From assembly GCF_012273895.1 (NCBI RefSeq), contig NC_052106.1, forward strand, positions 7,998,001 to 8,062,000: DNA of 64,000 bases, written 5' to 3'. This DNA comes from Zerene cesonia. Lineage: Eukaryota; Arthropoda; Insecta; Lepidoptera; Pieridae. The translations under genes were made by a program, and so were the position numbers. The first letter of the stretch is position 1; each line of letters starts with the position of its first letter. This document shows positions 24,333 through 38,300 of this stretch, in pieces. Below the pieces are notes generated by a model that worked only from the letters and a program-made list of their open reading frames with translations, ran no database searches and was not told the origin of the DNA.

Positions 24333-27300
24333 GTATAGACACAGACATGCCTTTATTTGGCACCAAACAGTATGGAAAAAATATCATGGTTATTTTGAAA
24401 GCGAGCATATGAGCTGGTGGTTCGCCTGATAGAAATCGATCACCACCGCCCATGAACATTTGCAACGGCTAATAGCTGCGAATACCAGCGCTACCAGCTT
24501 TAAAGGGGTAAAGAAAAATGGCAAATTTGCCCTCACGTCAACATAAATTGCAGGGAAAGTTTTCCTAATATTGGTTTTCAGTAACGATGACTTGCAGTTA
24601 TAAATATATGTATATATATTATTATATATTATGTATGTATGTATTGTATATATATTATGTACATATTTTTATAATATATTCTATATTACAAGCCCGGGAA
24701 TAATAGAGTGTAGATGTTTTTTTAATACGTTTGTTTTATAATGTTACTTTTTCACGCGCTGTTCCGTAGACGAAAGGCTTAATTTCAATTTTGCAACCAT
24801 TTTTGTTATGGTATTCCTAATATATTATGTGTGCATTTGTTTAATTTTGCTTTTTAAAACTGATACAGGTATTAATATCCAATACTTTCGTAAATGTTTG
24901 ATAAATGTCGAAAAAACTTATCCACTTCCACATACGCGAATTCTAATATTCAAATACACGTTTAAAATACAAATTTTATCTTGCCTCACAAACTTTCCTT
25001 ACCTTTCATCGCTACCCTTACTTTTATATAGAATGTTTAACGGTAATGCTTGAGCACATTATGAAAAGGGTCACACAGTATGAAATAGGCTGATGTATGC
25101 GAGGCTCCTTTCAAAGATTTCAACAAAGGGTCAACATCTTTCGGAAGACTCCATTATGCTAGTTGCTTTTTAGGTGCTTTGTATATTTAAAGTGCCCTGA
25201 ATTATTTAGGCCGACTAACAATTATGCATTTGTTGCTTAGTTGTTGGGATCCTTTCCTTTCCTTTCCTTTCCTTTCCTTTATACGGTATGTTCAGTGTAT
25301 TTTTTCCATTGTGGCTGATTTTTGGTAAGTTTATATGCGACATCTTCATTTCGTTCGCTAGCATATTTTGAAGTACTGGCTCAATGTATTTCTGCTTGTG
25401 CTGGATTTTCAACTTAAACATTTATGTTTAAGTGCTTTAGCATTAAAGGTCCTGTTGAAATTAATAAGACCTATCTTCTGAATAATAAATGGCTTAAGTG
25501 GAACTCCATTTTCAACATTCTAATTGTCTGTTATTGCATTGTTCTTGGCAATGAATATTAAATGTTTCTTAAAAAAACGGATTGTCCCATTAAAGTTAAT
25601 TCTTGGTTTGACTGAGAAATTGATTTCTAGATCTAAAATACATTATTGACAATCAGATCTGCGAAAAATCGATGCGAGAAAATCAATTACAAAGTTGTAA
25701 ATCTGATTACTTCACCTCACAATTAATTAAAACTAATGATAATAATCAAATCCCGCCTCAATAATAATTATTTTACGAACGAAAAGCGGCTACCCAGGAT
25801 TATGTAAACTAACATTGTCCCTCGGCATTATTTTCGAAGGGAAATTAATTCCTTTGACAGGGGCAAGAAAATCTATGCGAATTCGTCGCTTTCGACCCAA
25901 AACTGGACTTGATTAATGTCCTATCAATTGCTTTATAGTCGTGAAGATTGATAGCTTTGCTAACTATGTCCATACTTGGGGTGATAGTTGGGCAACTATT
26001 CATTGTTAATCTTATTTAAGACGATTGATTAGCTGTGACAGAGATTTTTGTGTTTATTGAAAAATGACACTTAAATCGCAAACATTGTGGTCGTGTTTTG
26101 AAAGATGTCAATTGCATAATAGTTTTAACCGACCCTCCCAGCAACGAAAGAACTCAATTAGCTCAAGGAGATTACTCAATTTGTTGTGTATTACTTATTT
26201 TCAACCGTCAGCTGCTAATAATTAAACATCCGCTACCATGCACAAAAAATCAAGGCAGGTTCTCAATTAGAATGAATTGTTTTTGACTATGTTACTCGAT
26301 ATCTCCGTGATTTTCCAACCAATTTACGTGATTTTTTTGCGATTGATATGGAATTGTTGTCATTTGGTTCCACCGAGAATTTATTTGGTACGTCTACAAA
26401 TATTTGTTACTTGACATATTTTAAATACTCCTTAATTATGTATATATAAACTACAGGCTGGCCCATTTAATACTAGATACATTATTATACTAGTTGTAAC
26501 CCGCAGCGTCACTCTCGAGTAAAAGTAGCCGATGTGCTAATTCATTTCTATATAAAATTTCATACCGATACGATAAGCTGTTCTCACGTGAAAGAGTAAT
26601 AAATATCCATACATCCATACTTACAAAATTTCGCGTTTATAATAGCAGGATTAGCATAGATTACCTTCTCTCAGTTTGTCAGTATCTTCATGGACAATTC
26701 CTAATTGAATTCCATTTCTGTGTAAATTAGTTAATATAAAACAAAGTTAAGAAGCAATGATATACATCGCTTTGTATTAAAAGAGAATGAAGATTGAAAG
26801 GGCCGGACCACCATTAACTTGAAATGCGAATATTCTTAATTAATTTCGAAGTTTTTTTTTTCAACACGCTAATGGGAAAGTTTATTGGGAGCTCAGGCCA
26901 ATATTTAGCCAGAAGCTTGCGTTAATTCATTGGGGTTAAAACTTTGATTTCCTTGAAAATCTCTTTTCCTTTTTTACCATTCGAGATTAATTTTTAATGT
27001 CTGTTAACCTTCATACAAGGAATTTAAACCTATAATTTACCCAATCATCACCTGGAAAAATACGTCGGTATGCGTCGTGCTTATCTAAGCACATGCAACT
27101 ATCTGACACAGCTTCTAGCGCGTAGTTTATCATAGTTCAGCGTCATAGAGCGGCGTCAGGATAGCGCCTGACGCGCGCTAAGTACCAACGTGTTCTGTTT
27201 GACAAAGCAATTAGTAAATACTAGCTGCGCTCCGCGATTTTTAATAATAATAATAATAATCATTTATTGTCAACAGCACAAAAACTCACAGCACAAAAAG

Positions 27301-30300
27301 ATACATATAAAAAACCAACGATATTTATCCGTTGACAAAAGGGGCCAACTCAGTATCTGGTGCGAATGATAAAAATTTCACCCGCGTAAGTCTGTATCCC
27401 GTAGGAATATCGAGAAAAAATTTGCCTATATATTATTCCAGTTGTCCAGCTATCTACGTACCTCAATTCATTGCAATCGGTTCAGTAGTTTTTGCGTGAA
27501 AGAGTAACAAACATACACATACATCAATCCTCACAAACTTTCGCGTGTATAAATTAGTAGGATGTGAAATTGTTCGTGTATGTATTGCTTCATTTTCATT
27601 TTTATTAACAAAGTGTTAACGTACCTATTCATTGCGAGGCTTAATGCATGAACAATGCTATAAAATAACGGTATCCTATCTTTATAATGAACATTATAGT
27701 ATCGTTCGTTCATATTATGATTAAAGCTTTATAGTGGAACTAATAAACCGAGATAATGAAGAAAATTTGAATAATAAACAATACACAGCGTTTTACAAAA
27801 TGTGTAATTAAAATAGATATACTTTTCAAGAGGATACTCCTCAGAGATATATTATAAAAATAGATAATTAACCTGCGGAAGACTTACTACTACACCCGTA
27901 TAGCAATTACTTTAATTCAATCCAGACATGATTTATTCTATAATAATAAGATTCTTTATTGTACAAAGAAAAAAACAAAAAAAAGATACAATATAAAAGA
28001 CCCAGCAGATAGGGCTGATAATCCTGTGGGAAAAAGATATATTTAAACGATAAGTCACTTTCTATCCCCAGAAACAAAAATCCTTCCATACTATCGGTCC
28101 GTTGCGACGGGACAAAAGAACAAACAAACAAACATACATTCGCGATGTATATTAAAACCGCTAGAAAATTATTTAACAGGCTTTATCTTCCAGGACGGGC
28201 AAGCTCCACTATCCAACGGATGTCTGCGGGCCGCTGTTTGAAGAAGAGCTGGAGTTCTGGGGCCTGGATGCCAACCAGGTGGAGCCTTGCTGCTGGATGA
28301 CGTATACCCAGGTCTGAGATCGATTATATTGCTGCAATATGAATAGTTATCCCCGCTTCAGTCCAAGGAGATTCCTATGTAAATGAGATCTTACCGCGGT
28401 AAAATAAGCCTATCACTCTCTAAATTAATGAATCTTACCACAAGAATCATACCCCAAAAATTTCTCAGTTGCGACGTGTAAGAAAGACAAACAAATACTG
28501 CGTTTATATTCGTGAGCCGCTCTTAAAATTTGTAGCACAGGAAAGGTTAAGTAATAAATTTATACATTGTTAGACACATCTGTTTACTAGATGATATGGA
28601 ATAATTGCTTAATATAGCTAAAACATGTTTTTCAAAGACCATACATAATACATAATACATAATTCTCGTGACATAACCATTTCATCATTTTACCATACTC
28701 CTCCTAAACGGCTGGATTGATTCTCTTTTGTGTGCATATCGGGTAGGTCTAAGAATCCGCCAACGTCTATTTTTCATTACCCTATCTATCACTTAGCGAA
28801 CAGAAAAACAGGACAGCATTTACCGGACCAGCTAGCAGAAATTAAATATAAAAAAGTAATATTTTAATAATACAACCTGTTAATATTATGCAGTTTACTA
28901 TATACCGTAATTATTCAACAATACATAATTTCAAAATATTTTACTTTACAACTAGTATTAAAAACACACAGCAGGAATTGATTCCCTTCTTTGAAATCGC
29001 TTTGAAATTAGGTCATCAATCTTCAGATACCAATTTAGCGCCTTAGATCAAATCAATCGTTTGCAGTTTCCAGAACATCTCTCATTTCAAATTATTAGAA
29101 TTATTCGACGTTTATTTATTAAAACTAAATCAAGGCAGTCGACGCGTAGGCTCTTATAGTATCTAACTTTATGATATACTAGCTTTGGGCCCGCGACTTC
29201 ACTCGTGAAAATTTCATTCAGATATCTTTGTAGACCTTCCCCATAGATATTTCCCTATTTAGCTCATTTAAGTTATGCCGCTAAATCTATATCGTTTCTC
29301 CAGGCCTATCACCATGCAAAATATCATTTAAATATTTTCAATTGTTAGATTCATTCGCATTGTAAATTTTTGAGCGACTTTTCGAGTTTATAATCTTAGT
29401 TGATACACGTGTTCAATTCACATGTACCTCTCTTTACACTAAGATTGCTTCAATTGTCCAAATATCACAGCTAGAATTCAAAAGAGCAATTTTTCAGTCA
29501 CAAAATTCTCAATAAATTTACCGCATCGTAAATTTCGACTTGTAGAAAAATTCACGTCCATAACAAGAATTTACGGACGTGATTTTATTGGAAGCTAAAA
29601 ACGGTGTGAACATTACATTTTTCGTATCAACATCGCACGAAATGAAAATATATCGCTTCATTTTAATAGAAAAAAAGATCACCTGTCAAGTAACAGAAAA
29701 TATCAGTCTAGCACAAAACAGCTTACGCCTCTCTACCCCGTGTCTCGGCACTCGAAAGTTAAACAGTCGCATTTTAGTGTCACAGCATACAATGCTCCAG
29801 TTGTACAAAGAAATGGATGTGAATAGAGGAGAATTCAAGAGGACGCTTCAATGTACTTGAAACGTACTTCTGCGAACTTTATAAAAATATAAAGACGGAG
29901 ACCGATGCCCGGCTATACGCTAGAACTCATTCAGCGTGTTATATTTTACTTTGTGATATCTTGGGAGTTATAAACTTTATGCTCCCCTAGCCAAGAAAAT
30001 GTCTACTTATAAAAAATTATACAATGAAAACACCTATATAATAAAGTTTGTTAATCCTAGAACTGTAATCAATCTTCGTCTAAAACTAGTTATTATTAAC
30101 AGCATAAGTTTAAACGAAGTTTTACCCTTAACGCCTTAGGATTTGTAATCTCAAAACTTAGAGTCTTGTTATTATAGTGGACTCGTATGAATATTACATA
30201 CGACTCACATTGTACGAGTTCGCAATACGCAATACGCTAATTAAACAACCTGTACTACAATATGGTCATCTATTCTTTATATGGAAATAAAATTCAAACT

Positions 30301-32300
30301 CAAATTTAAACTCAAACATTTGTTTATTTAATTAGACTTTTTCTAGAATTACTTTCGAATCGTCATAAACATAATTTTTCCTTAAAATTTTGAAGGATAA
30401 AATTATTTAATTTTTAGTTTTATAGCATTATTTCAATGCTTTATCGGATAAAATTATGTTTATGACGATTCTATCTTTCTTTTCTCTTTCTACAAAAACT
30501 ATATCTGTACAAAAATTCAGCCGATTCGGTTCTTTTGGTAATAAGAAAAGACAGACCGGTAGACAAAGAGAAAATTTTTTTAATCTCTATCTACCGGTGT
30601 CTAAAACATTTATTTAACGAAACCTTATATATCAGAATGACGCTTGAAGTTAAAATTATTGCAAACAAAAATAGAATACTTTCTTTTCATCGACTATATA
30701 CTATTTTTCTTGAAGATCGAACGTTATCCCGCGTAACGGGAAATCTATGAGAGATACAGTTCTTATATCGAGTTGTATAACACTTCGGACATAAATGTCT
30801 CTGTAGATAAGTGTCGGACACTCGTGTCAGTAAATTTAACACGACAAGCTCTCGATTTATATTTATCAAGTGTTCGGTTGGGTACCAATGCTCGTGATAT
30901 ATTTTTCTAGCGGACAAATCATTTGACAGTTCATCGGTTATGATTATTTGTATGGTATTTATTTTATATAGCTTTTGCTCGCGGCTTCGCACGCCTGAAT
31001 TCAGAGTAGTTTAATAGATTTTATTATACATAATTGTACATGTAACCCTTCCTCTTTAATCTCTCTATCTATTAAAAAAAAAACCGTCAAAAGCCGTTAC
31101 GTAGTTTTAAAGATTTAAATACAAAGGGACATTATACTACATGCCACATATTCTGCTTCGCTAGGATTGATCCGGGATAAAAAAATACACTGTGTTACTT
31201 GATAAAGATTAAGCAGCAGCATGATGGCAGAAATTTTGGAATCGGTCGGATAGTTACTGTTTTATATCGTAATAATAAACAGGCAAATCAATGTTCGAGT
31301 CATTGCTTTTGCACAAATTTGGCCAGCTCCCACAGAAAACCGGCGTGAATTAGTAGCATAGCACTGCGTTTCGTTCGGTGAGTGGGGAAGCCAGAGGTAT
31401 ATTTCCTTTTCCTCACCGTTCCCAGTCCATTCCTTTTTTTTCCAGTCATCAATCCTATCCTTATCCCTAATCTCTTAAAAGCGGGCAGCGCATTCTCAGA
31501 GGTCTGAGCCTCTGCGAATGTTCATGGGCGGTTCGCTTACCATAGTCAAACCACCAACTAAACAACAACTCCAAGAAACAAAATATGTTATGTAATATTT
31601 GAAAAAATCCTCTATATAAGTATCTCCTTTTGTTAATTTATTATTATATGTAGTATCGATCAATGTATATTTGAAGCTGTATTTGCGCATGCGTCTCTCA
31701 AGATGCATTCCGTTCCAAATGAAATCTAAAAGTGATATTGAACACTAGACATCACGCTGTATTCAAGATACCAATTTTGTGTTTTATAACGAGAGTAATT
31801 GACTCTCAATTTGTAAGAATTATTATTAAAATTTCGTAATAACCACCCAATTTGGAAGCTTTTAGAAAAATTATTTCGGGACGGCGTAGTGTGTGGGCTG
31901 TCACTGTGTCGTATAGTTATTGTAGAATAATTAATTTATTATCAGGTATTCAATTCAATTCAATTTATTTCATACATACATACATACATTTTTGACATTT
32001 TTAAAATTACAATTTATAGCAATTACAATTTAGTTTATATAAACGGTTTGTCTTACATATATTTTTAAAGTTTACATATATCAAGCCGATGTTTCCCTAG
32101 CTAGATTGCAGGGCAACCTGTATTTAGGAGAAACAGCTTGCTTCTAAAGTAGATTCACTATTTGAGCCATTTGACAGCATTATTATTAAAAATTATAATT
32201 GAATACAATAGAGAAGAAAAATAAATAAATATCTATATACTGAGTTGCCTATAAGTGGAGGTTTTTGAGTATGTACGTGTGTGAGTGCGTGTGTATGTGT

Positions 32301-32339
<39 letters not shown>

Positions 32340-35300
32340 GCGAGTATTTTTTAATAGCCGTGATTAAGAACTTTTATATTTATGTTTGAATTTCAAGAAG
32401 GTGCTCTGTCTCATCATAAGTTTTTGCTAAAAAGGTATGGTGTTTTCAATCTTTTTTTACCGGCTTTAAAAAAGGAGGGTCTCTATTCGCCTATATTTTT
32501 TGTATTTGTTATGTCGTATATCATTTGACAACATAACCTTAACTGGATGAAACGATTTTGATGATTCTTTTTTATTTGAAAGCTGATGGCTCCCATGTGG
32601 ATTAATTTCTAATGATATTCTGCTTTTCCTCCTCTCTCTCTCCTTTTAAAATCCTTTTAATATTATAAGCGCGAAAGTTTGTAGATACGGAAAAATGCAT
32701 GTATGTTTATGTCTCTTTCACGCGAATGCAGCTTATTGTATCTATATGAAATTTGGTACAGAAATATATTATAGTCTGAATTAGCACATAGGTTACTTAT
32801 TATCCGGGTACGACACGAGTCACGTCGCGGGTTACACCTAGTTAACAATATTACATTGTACTCAGACACCAGACACAAATCCATAATATTATAAAGAACG
32901 CGTAACTTCCCTCATCTCGCTCTATCGCCGAAATCGTCCACTTTACGACACGTGACGCTGACGATATTAAATTCTGTCGTGCGACAAGTTGTATCTTCGA
33001 TAACATAACTTTATCGCATCACTCCGTAATGTTTAGCAGTATACGGATGGTTATAACCGAATTTACTTCAATACATGTTTTGGGAATGTAATCTTAATGG
33101 TAGATAAACTGCTTTAACGTTATTGAGGGTACTTTTAGTATGTTCTGATGTAAATCAACATAAAAATGAGTTTAACCGACTTAGTGGGATAATTTAAGTA
33201 TGTGATATCGTATAAACACTTGATTTATCAAATTTTTTCTATACTAGCTGAGTCCCGCGGTATCACGCACATCGTGAAATGTTGTTACATTCTGTGTCAA
33301 TATGTGGTCTGTTCAACACAAAAATAAATCTTCAATTCGTTCCTGAGATAAGCGCGTTCAAACAAACTACGCTATGTTTTATTGCATGCATGTTAGCATC
33401 AAGTCTTTATAATGTTCAATAGATTAAAATAAAAAATATATATAGTTCAACTCAACCGAGTGAAAAGGCCCTGAAATATATTTCAAAAGCATCATCAAGC
33501 CGCCACCAGCGTTATAAGGGTTTTCACAGAATACGAAATGAACAGGGTTCATTAAAAACATATAAATGCTTGTTGACAGCCCTACCTTAGCCTGTCGAGC
33601 TTCATTCGCTAGCAATTAATCGACTTAAATAACGCATCGATTACTTCGTTAAACATTAAAACTGGGCTAACAAACAGGTTTTAACTGTGAGTGCACTTTT
33701 TAATATTCATACAACTCTGGGACGATTACCAACATAAACCATTATAAACCTTCGGCGCGAACTACGACAGATGGCATTGATGCATCATCACACATAATGT
33801 TATAAATTTGAAATTTGAAGTTTGTTTGGATATTTGTCCGTCAATCACGCTGAAACTGCTGAACAGATTTTGATGAAATTTTGTATAAAGACAGGGTATG
33901 AGCTGACTTGGATTATAAGATACTTTTTATCCCGATTAAATGCTCTCTTAGGATAATTAAATCATTTGTAAATGTCCTAATTCTACATAAGCAAAGCCGC
34001 GGGCGGGAACTAGTAGTTTATCCGTTGTTGGTTGAACCGTTTTTTGTTGTTGATAATTATTGCTATCAATTTATATGGGTGGGTATAGTCCCATATAAAT
34101 CGACAAGACAGGTCAAAGTCAGATGAGATAGTAAAGCACGTATAGGTAGAAATAAATAAAAGATAATTTGGGTGTTGGCGACACACTTCCCATTAGCATC
34201 TGCTAGGATTAAGACTTGTCAATCGCAGGGATTTTAGGATAAAGAGACAATACACGACGCCTTTGCCAGCTCGCGAGGGTTCTAAATCTCCGATCCCATC
34301 GAGGCTGGTCGATGATTGGACAGCAAGAAGAATAATGGTTATATTTTTATAGAATAACTAGCTGACCCGGCAAACGCTGTTTTGCCTTACTCTTATCATT
34401 TAGAGGTATAAAAAATAGATGTTGGCCGATTCTCAGACATACTCAACATGCACACAAAATTTCATAAGAATCGGTCAAGCCGTTTCGGAGGAGTTTGGCA
34501 ACGAAAACTGTGACACGAGAATTTTATATATTAGATGAGTTTGTAGGTTTTAGGGGTACATTTATAATCAAACTTTACATAGCGCTAAATCTGACTTTGA
34601 AATTATAAGTGCATGGGTTAAGTGTTGCTATACGTGTGTTGAGGTAAATATAATTTAATATTGAAATATTATTTGCAAATCAAATTCCGTAGTGTTTAAT
34701 TTGTAAAAGTGTGAAAATGCTATCCTTTGTAGCATTTACATACTATGTACATATGTGTGTATTTACATATGTATGTATTTCAAAAAATCCTAATATTTAT
34801 TGTATTTACGTAGTTGAACAATCAACATATTTTATAATAAATTAATTACTAATGCTCCTTAGCTACCTTTATATTTCCATTCTCACATTTATCATAAAAT
34901 GACTTACAATTTTATTCATAAAACCTTTTTATTAACAAAAAATAGCATAAAAGTGTCTTTAAACTTAAAAAGAGTTAATAACGGTACGTCTATTGTACGC
35001 TTATTTGTAATCTACATCGTTAATAAAATGAAAACGTTTTTAATCTGTTGTGTTCCATTTTTAAAAATATATAACAGGAGCCTCGCAAGCGGGCCAAACC
35101 AATACCCACCTATTTAGCATAATATTAAAAACCATAATCGCTGAAACTGTTCACGTGGAAACACGCGGCTCTGAAAAGCACAGAAACGTTGGTAAAATTA
35201 AATTCTCCGCGGCGATCAGATGAATGTGAAATGTGGTATGTACTACGAATCGATTTTTAAAGAAAACCCGATAAAGGAATACTTTTATAGCGTAATGTCA

Positions 35301-38300
35301 GAGGTCAGGGCTATGTTACTGTTTAGTTTTTGGATACAATGAGGGTATAAATAGATTTTTAGTGAAGGGTGGGAAAGCTTGCAGCTGTTGTTCGCTCCAA
35401 TTCCCAAGTTTAAACGGGATAAAAAGTATGTAAGCTGTTTTAAGCTTAAAGAAGGTTATTCTGACAGTTTTATTAGTAGCCAATGATACATTATTTTATT
35501 TATCATTAATAGATCCTTAGCCACACACCTACTGTCACTGCAACTCTATATTTTCTTTAAATATAATTATTGCTAATTTCGCTGAGATTCTTTTATTTTT
35601 TATTTTTTTTGATAATTTAATGTTATACATAAATATTTACCCCTTTTACTCACCTTTTTAATATAATACGTATTTACTTAGTTAAAAGTAGAAATATCGT
35701 AAGTCTGAAAATTTCATTTTTATTATTCTTGAAACTATGTAGTTAGTGATGTCACAACATATTATAAATCAAAGTCACTTTCTCTGTCCCCATGTCCCTA
35801 TATATACTTAAATCTGTAAAACTACGCACCGGATTTCGATGGGTTTTTTTTAGTAGATAGAGTGATTCAATAGGAAGGTTTATATGTAATATCTATTAAA
35901 CTACACCGAATTTAACGCGTGCGAGGCCGTGGCCAAAAGCTAGTGTAACATAATACATTGTCTACAACGTCGCTAGATTTTTCGAAAATATTTCATCGAT
36001 GTGCGACTCGCTGCATATAAGAAATTATGAAGCTTTTCAGTCATTTTAGACAGATTTAAGTTCATATTAAAACTAATACTACTTTAAATTTTTGAAGTAA
36101 GTACTATGTAAGAATGACGAGAGATATCGATCATATTATATAATAAAAAATCAACGTTTCAATTTCTATTTTCATTAAAATTTAATCTTCAAATGAAACG
36201 AAAATAAATAAATTATTTCCAATTAATCAGCATCTCAAATAATCTACAAATGGATTGCCGACTTGACTCCTTCGGATTTAACTACGCACACTGCAAAACT
36301 TCACCCCGTATAACGTAGAATAAGGTACTCAGTATATTAACACAACGTCAAAGTTTGTTGATTTAAAGCGAGTATTAATGTCGAGTTACTTGAGTTTCAC
36401 GGCAGGATTGATAGCAATTGATTCCACAAACTTATTCATACACTCTCGAGTCTTAATCTCACTGGATTGAATTAAAAAGTTGAATGTCTCACATTCAGCA
36501 GTTATGATTTAATTTATAGGCAATTTGCTTCCTCGCAAAATAATTCGACTTGAGACTTCGTATAATTATGCAATGAATAAGCGACTTGCATTTATTTCTA
36601 AGATACGTGAAGAGAAAGTTTCCTCATAGAATGTTGAAATGGAAAAATTTATATATAATAACTAGCTGCGCCCCGCGGTTTCACCCGCGTAAGTCCGTAT
36701 CCCGTAGGAATATCGGGATTAAAGCTGCCTTTATGTTATTCCAGTTGTCCAGCTGTCTACGTACCAAATTTTATTGCAATCGGTTAAGTAGTTTTTGCGT
36801 GAAAGAGCAACAAAAAAATACACACACATCCTTACAAACTTTCGCATTTATAATATTAGTAGGATATGCTCGTCTAATACTAGTGAGTTTTACTGGATGT
36901 TTTTGTCATATAACATTTAACAACATGTAATTCCATTATAATTGCTTTTTACCGCCAGAACCCCATTTATTCCTTGGTATAATGTCTTGACAATCGACCC
37001 AGCGAGTGAACACTTCTTAAATTCGATGCTCAGAAATTTAAAAGTTGCAGGTTCCATTGACATAGAACTAAGATTCATCTATCCTATATCCCACAAGATA
37101 CTTAGAGCATGTTAAATTTTTAACGCATTTCTTCTGAAAATTTGCACATTGAGCATCAAAAGAAGTTGTATTAACTAGTCAGAGATAACTATTGACTTAT
37201 CCACTTCTGCAGCATCGAGACACCCAGGAAACTCTAGCTGTCCTGGACCGCCTGGACCTGGATACAGAGAAGCCGTCTGATGAGGAAGTGGCGCGCAAGT
37301 TCGGTTTCGAAGAAGACTACTATAATGGAACAGTATCCTGGTGGCAGCAGCTGAAACCGCAGATGTGGTCTTTGTTTGACGAGCCTTATAGTTCTAATGC
37401 TGCGAAGGTATGTTACTTTTTGAGGCTCGCGCAAATTGGAGGCAATTAATACAATTTAAGCGTAGAAATAAATTGAAACTTAAACTTAGATACTAATATA
37501 ATAGTCAAATACATCAAATTTTTTATTTTTATTTTCAATCACTTTTTGCTATAGACAAAATATTGAGGCTTTCATTTTGTGGTGATTTTAAAACATGTTT
37601 CTAATTCCATTACAGATATAAATCTCAGATGTTTCTGCTGAAATAATGTCGTCCCAACTTCGTGAAAATATTTAATTAAAAAGCCCTAAAAAAATTAATA
37701 CTGCAATTTTTTAAAGATTTAATTGAAGCAGCTATTCGCGCTAATTTTACGAATTAACAGTCACTTAGGTAATCTAAATGGTATCACATTGATACTAGGT
37801 TATTAAACCCTCCTTTGAACCGTGGTTAACCACTCAGCAAACGGGATTTTCCCTTCACAAAGCCACTCTTGTAAAATAATATTAAAAAACAACAGACCGC
37901 AATCCTTTGACATAGTAAAAAAAATCTCTTTATAATTCAAATTAATGTAAATTAAATTATTTTACACCCGTAGGAGGGTTAGCTCTTGTTTTACGAGCAG
38001 GGTACTTAAACCTTTTTTAAGCCAATTAAAATGAACCGTTGACCTACAAGAGCTGGCAGGCGAATTAAATATTTGTTTAGTTTTAACGTGCCAAATGTTT
38101 AAAGACTCTACCCTCTACAACGTATTAATATATAATAGAAAATAACTCTTTCCTAACTCTATCACAACTCTATCAGCACTAGATCGTACCGTCACCGAGC
38201 ATAGAGCATCGTTCCAAACATGACACGTTCCTATTACGATCATAGATAATACGGTGTTTTTGGTAGAGTCCCTTAATCTTTATCGATTTCTGTCCCAATA

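Larger units (their letters stand above)
24333..28193 (+). other. Shaw intron 1
   Basis: Intron of 3861 bases from GTATAG to TTCCAG. It holds a fragment of a dispersed repeat at 24413-24515, an AT-rich stretch at 24595-24690, a (CCTTT)n microsatellite at 25253-25280, a relic of the AACCGACTTC repeat at 26125-26400, and Helitron-like copies at 26492-26652 and 27221-27562. The remainder (24691-25252, 25281-26124, 26653-27220, 27563-28193) is AT-rich with no recognised gene. Confidence 0.85.
28312..37212 (+). other. Shaw intron 2 (largest, transposon-rich)
   Basis: Intron of 8901 bases, AT-rich with no further exon that I can recognise. It contains repeat relics at 28345-28525, 28658-28835, 29183-29400, 30300-30480, 30965-31160, 31312-31560, 31947-31990, 32265-32336, 32455-32600, 32646-32843, 33243-33370, 33788-34013, 34358-34535, 35766-35943 and 36662-36864. 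A short open frame at 29579-29860 shows no domain and is probably chance. Confidence 0.85.

Noticed and set aside
24163..24465. 100-codon minus-strand frame opposite Shaw exon 1, and an overlapping plus-strand frame at 24081-24290
   Set aside because: Both are shadows of the GC-rich T1 exon in other frames.
36586..36930. 114-codon plus-strand frame, with look-alikes at 56870-57118, 56971-57156, 59292-59645 and 17081-17314
   Set aside because: They are translations of Helitron-like family A and B copies, recurring only because the repeats recur. No domain and no coding start context.
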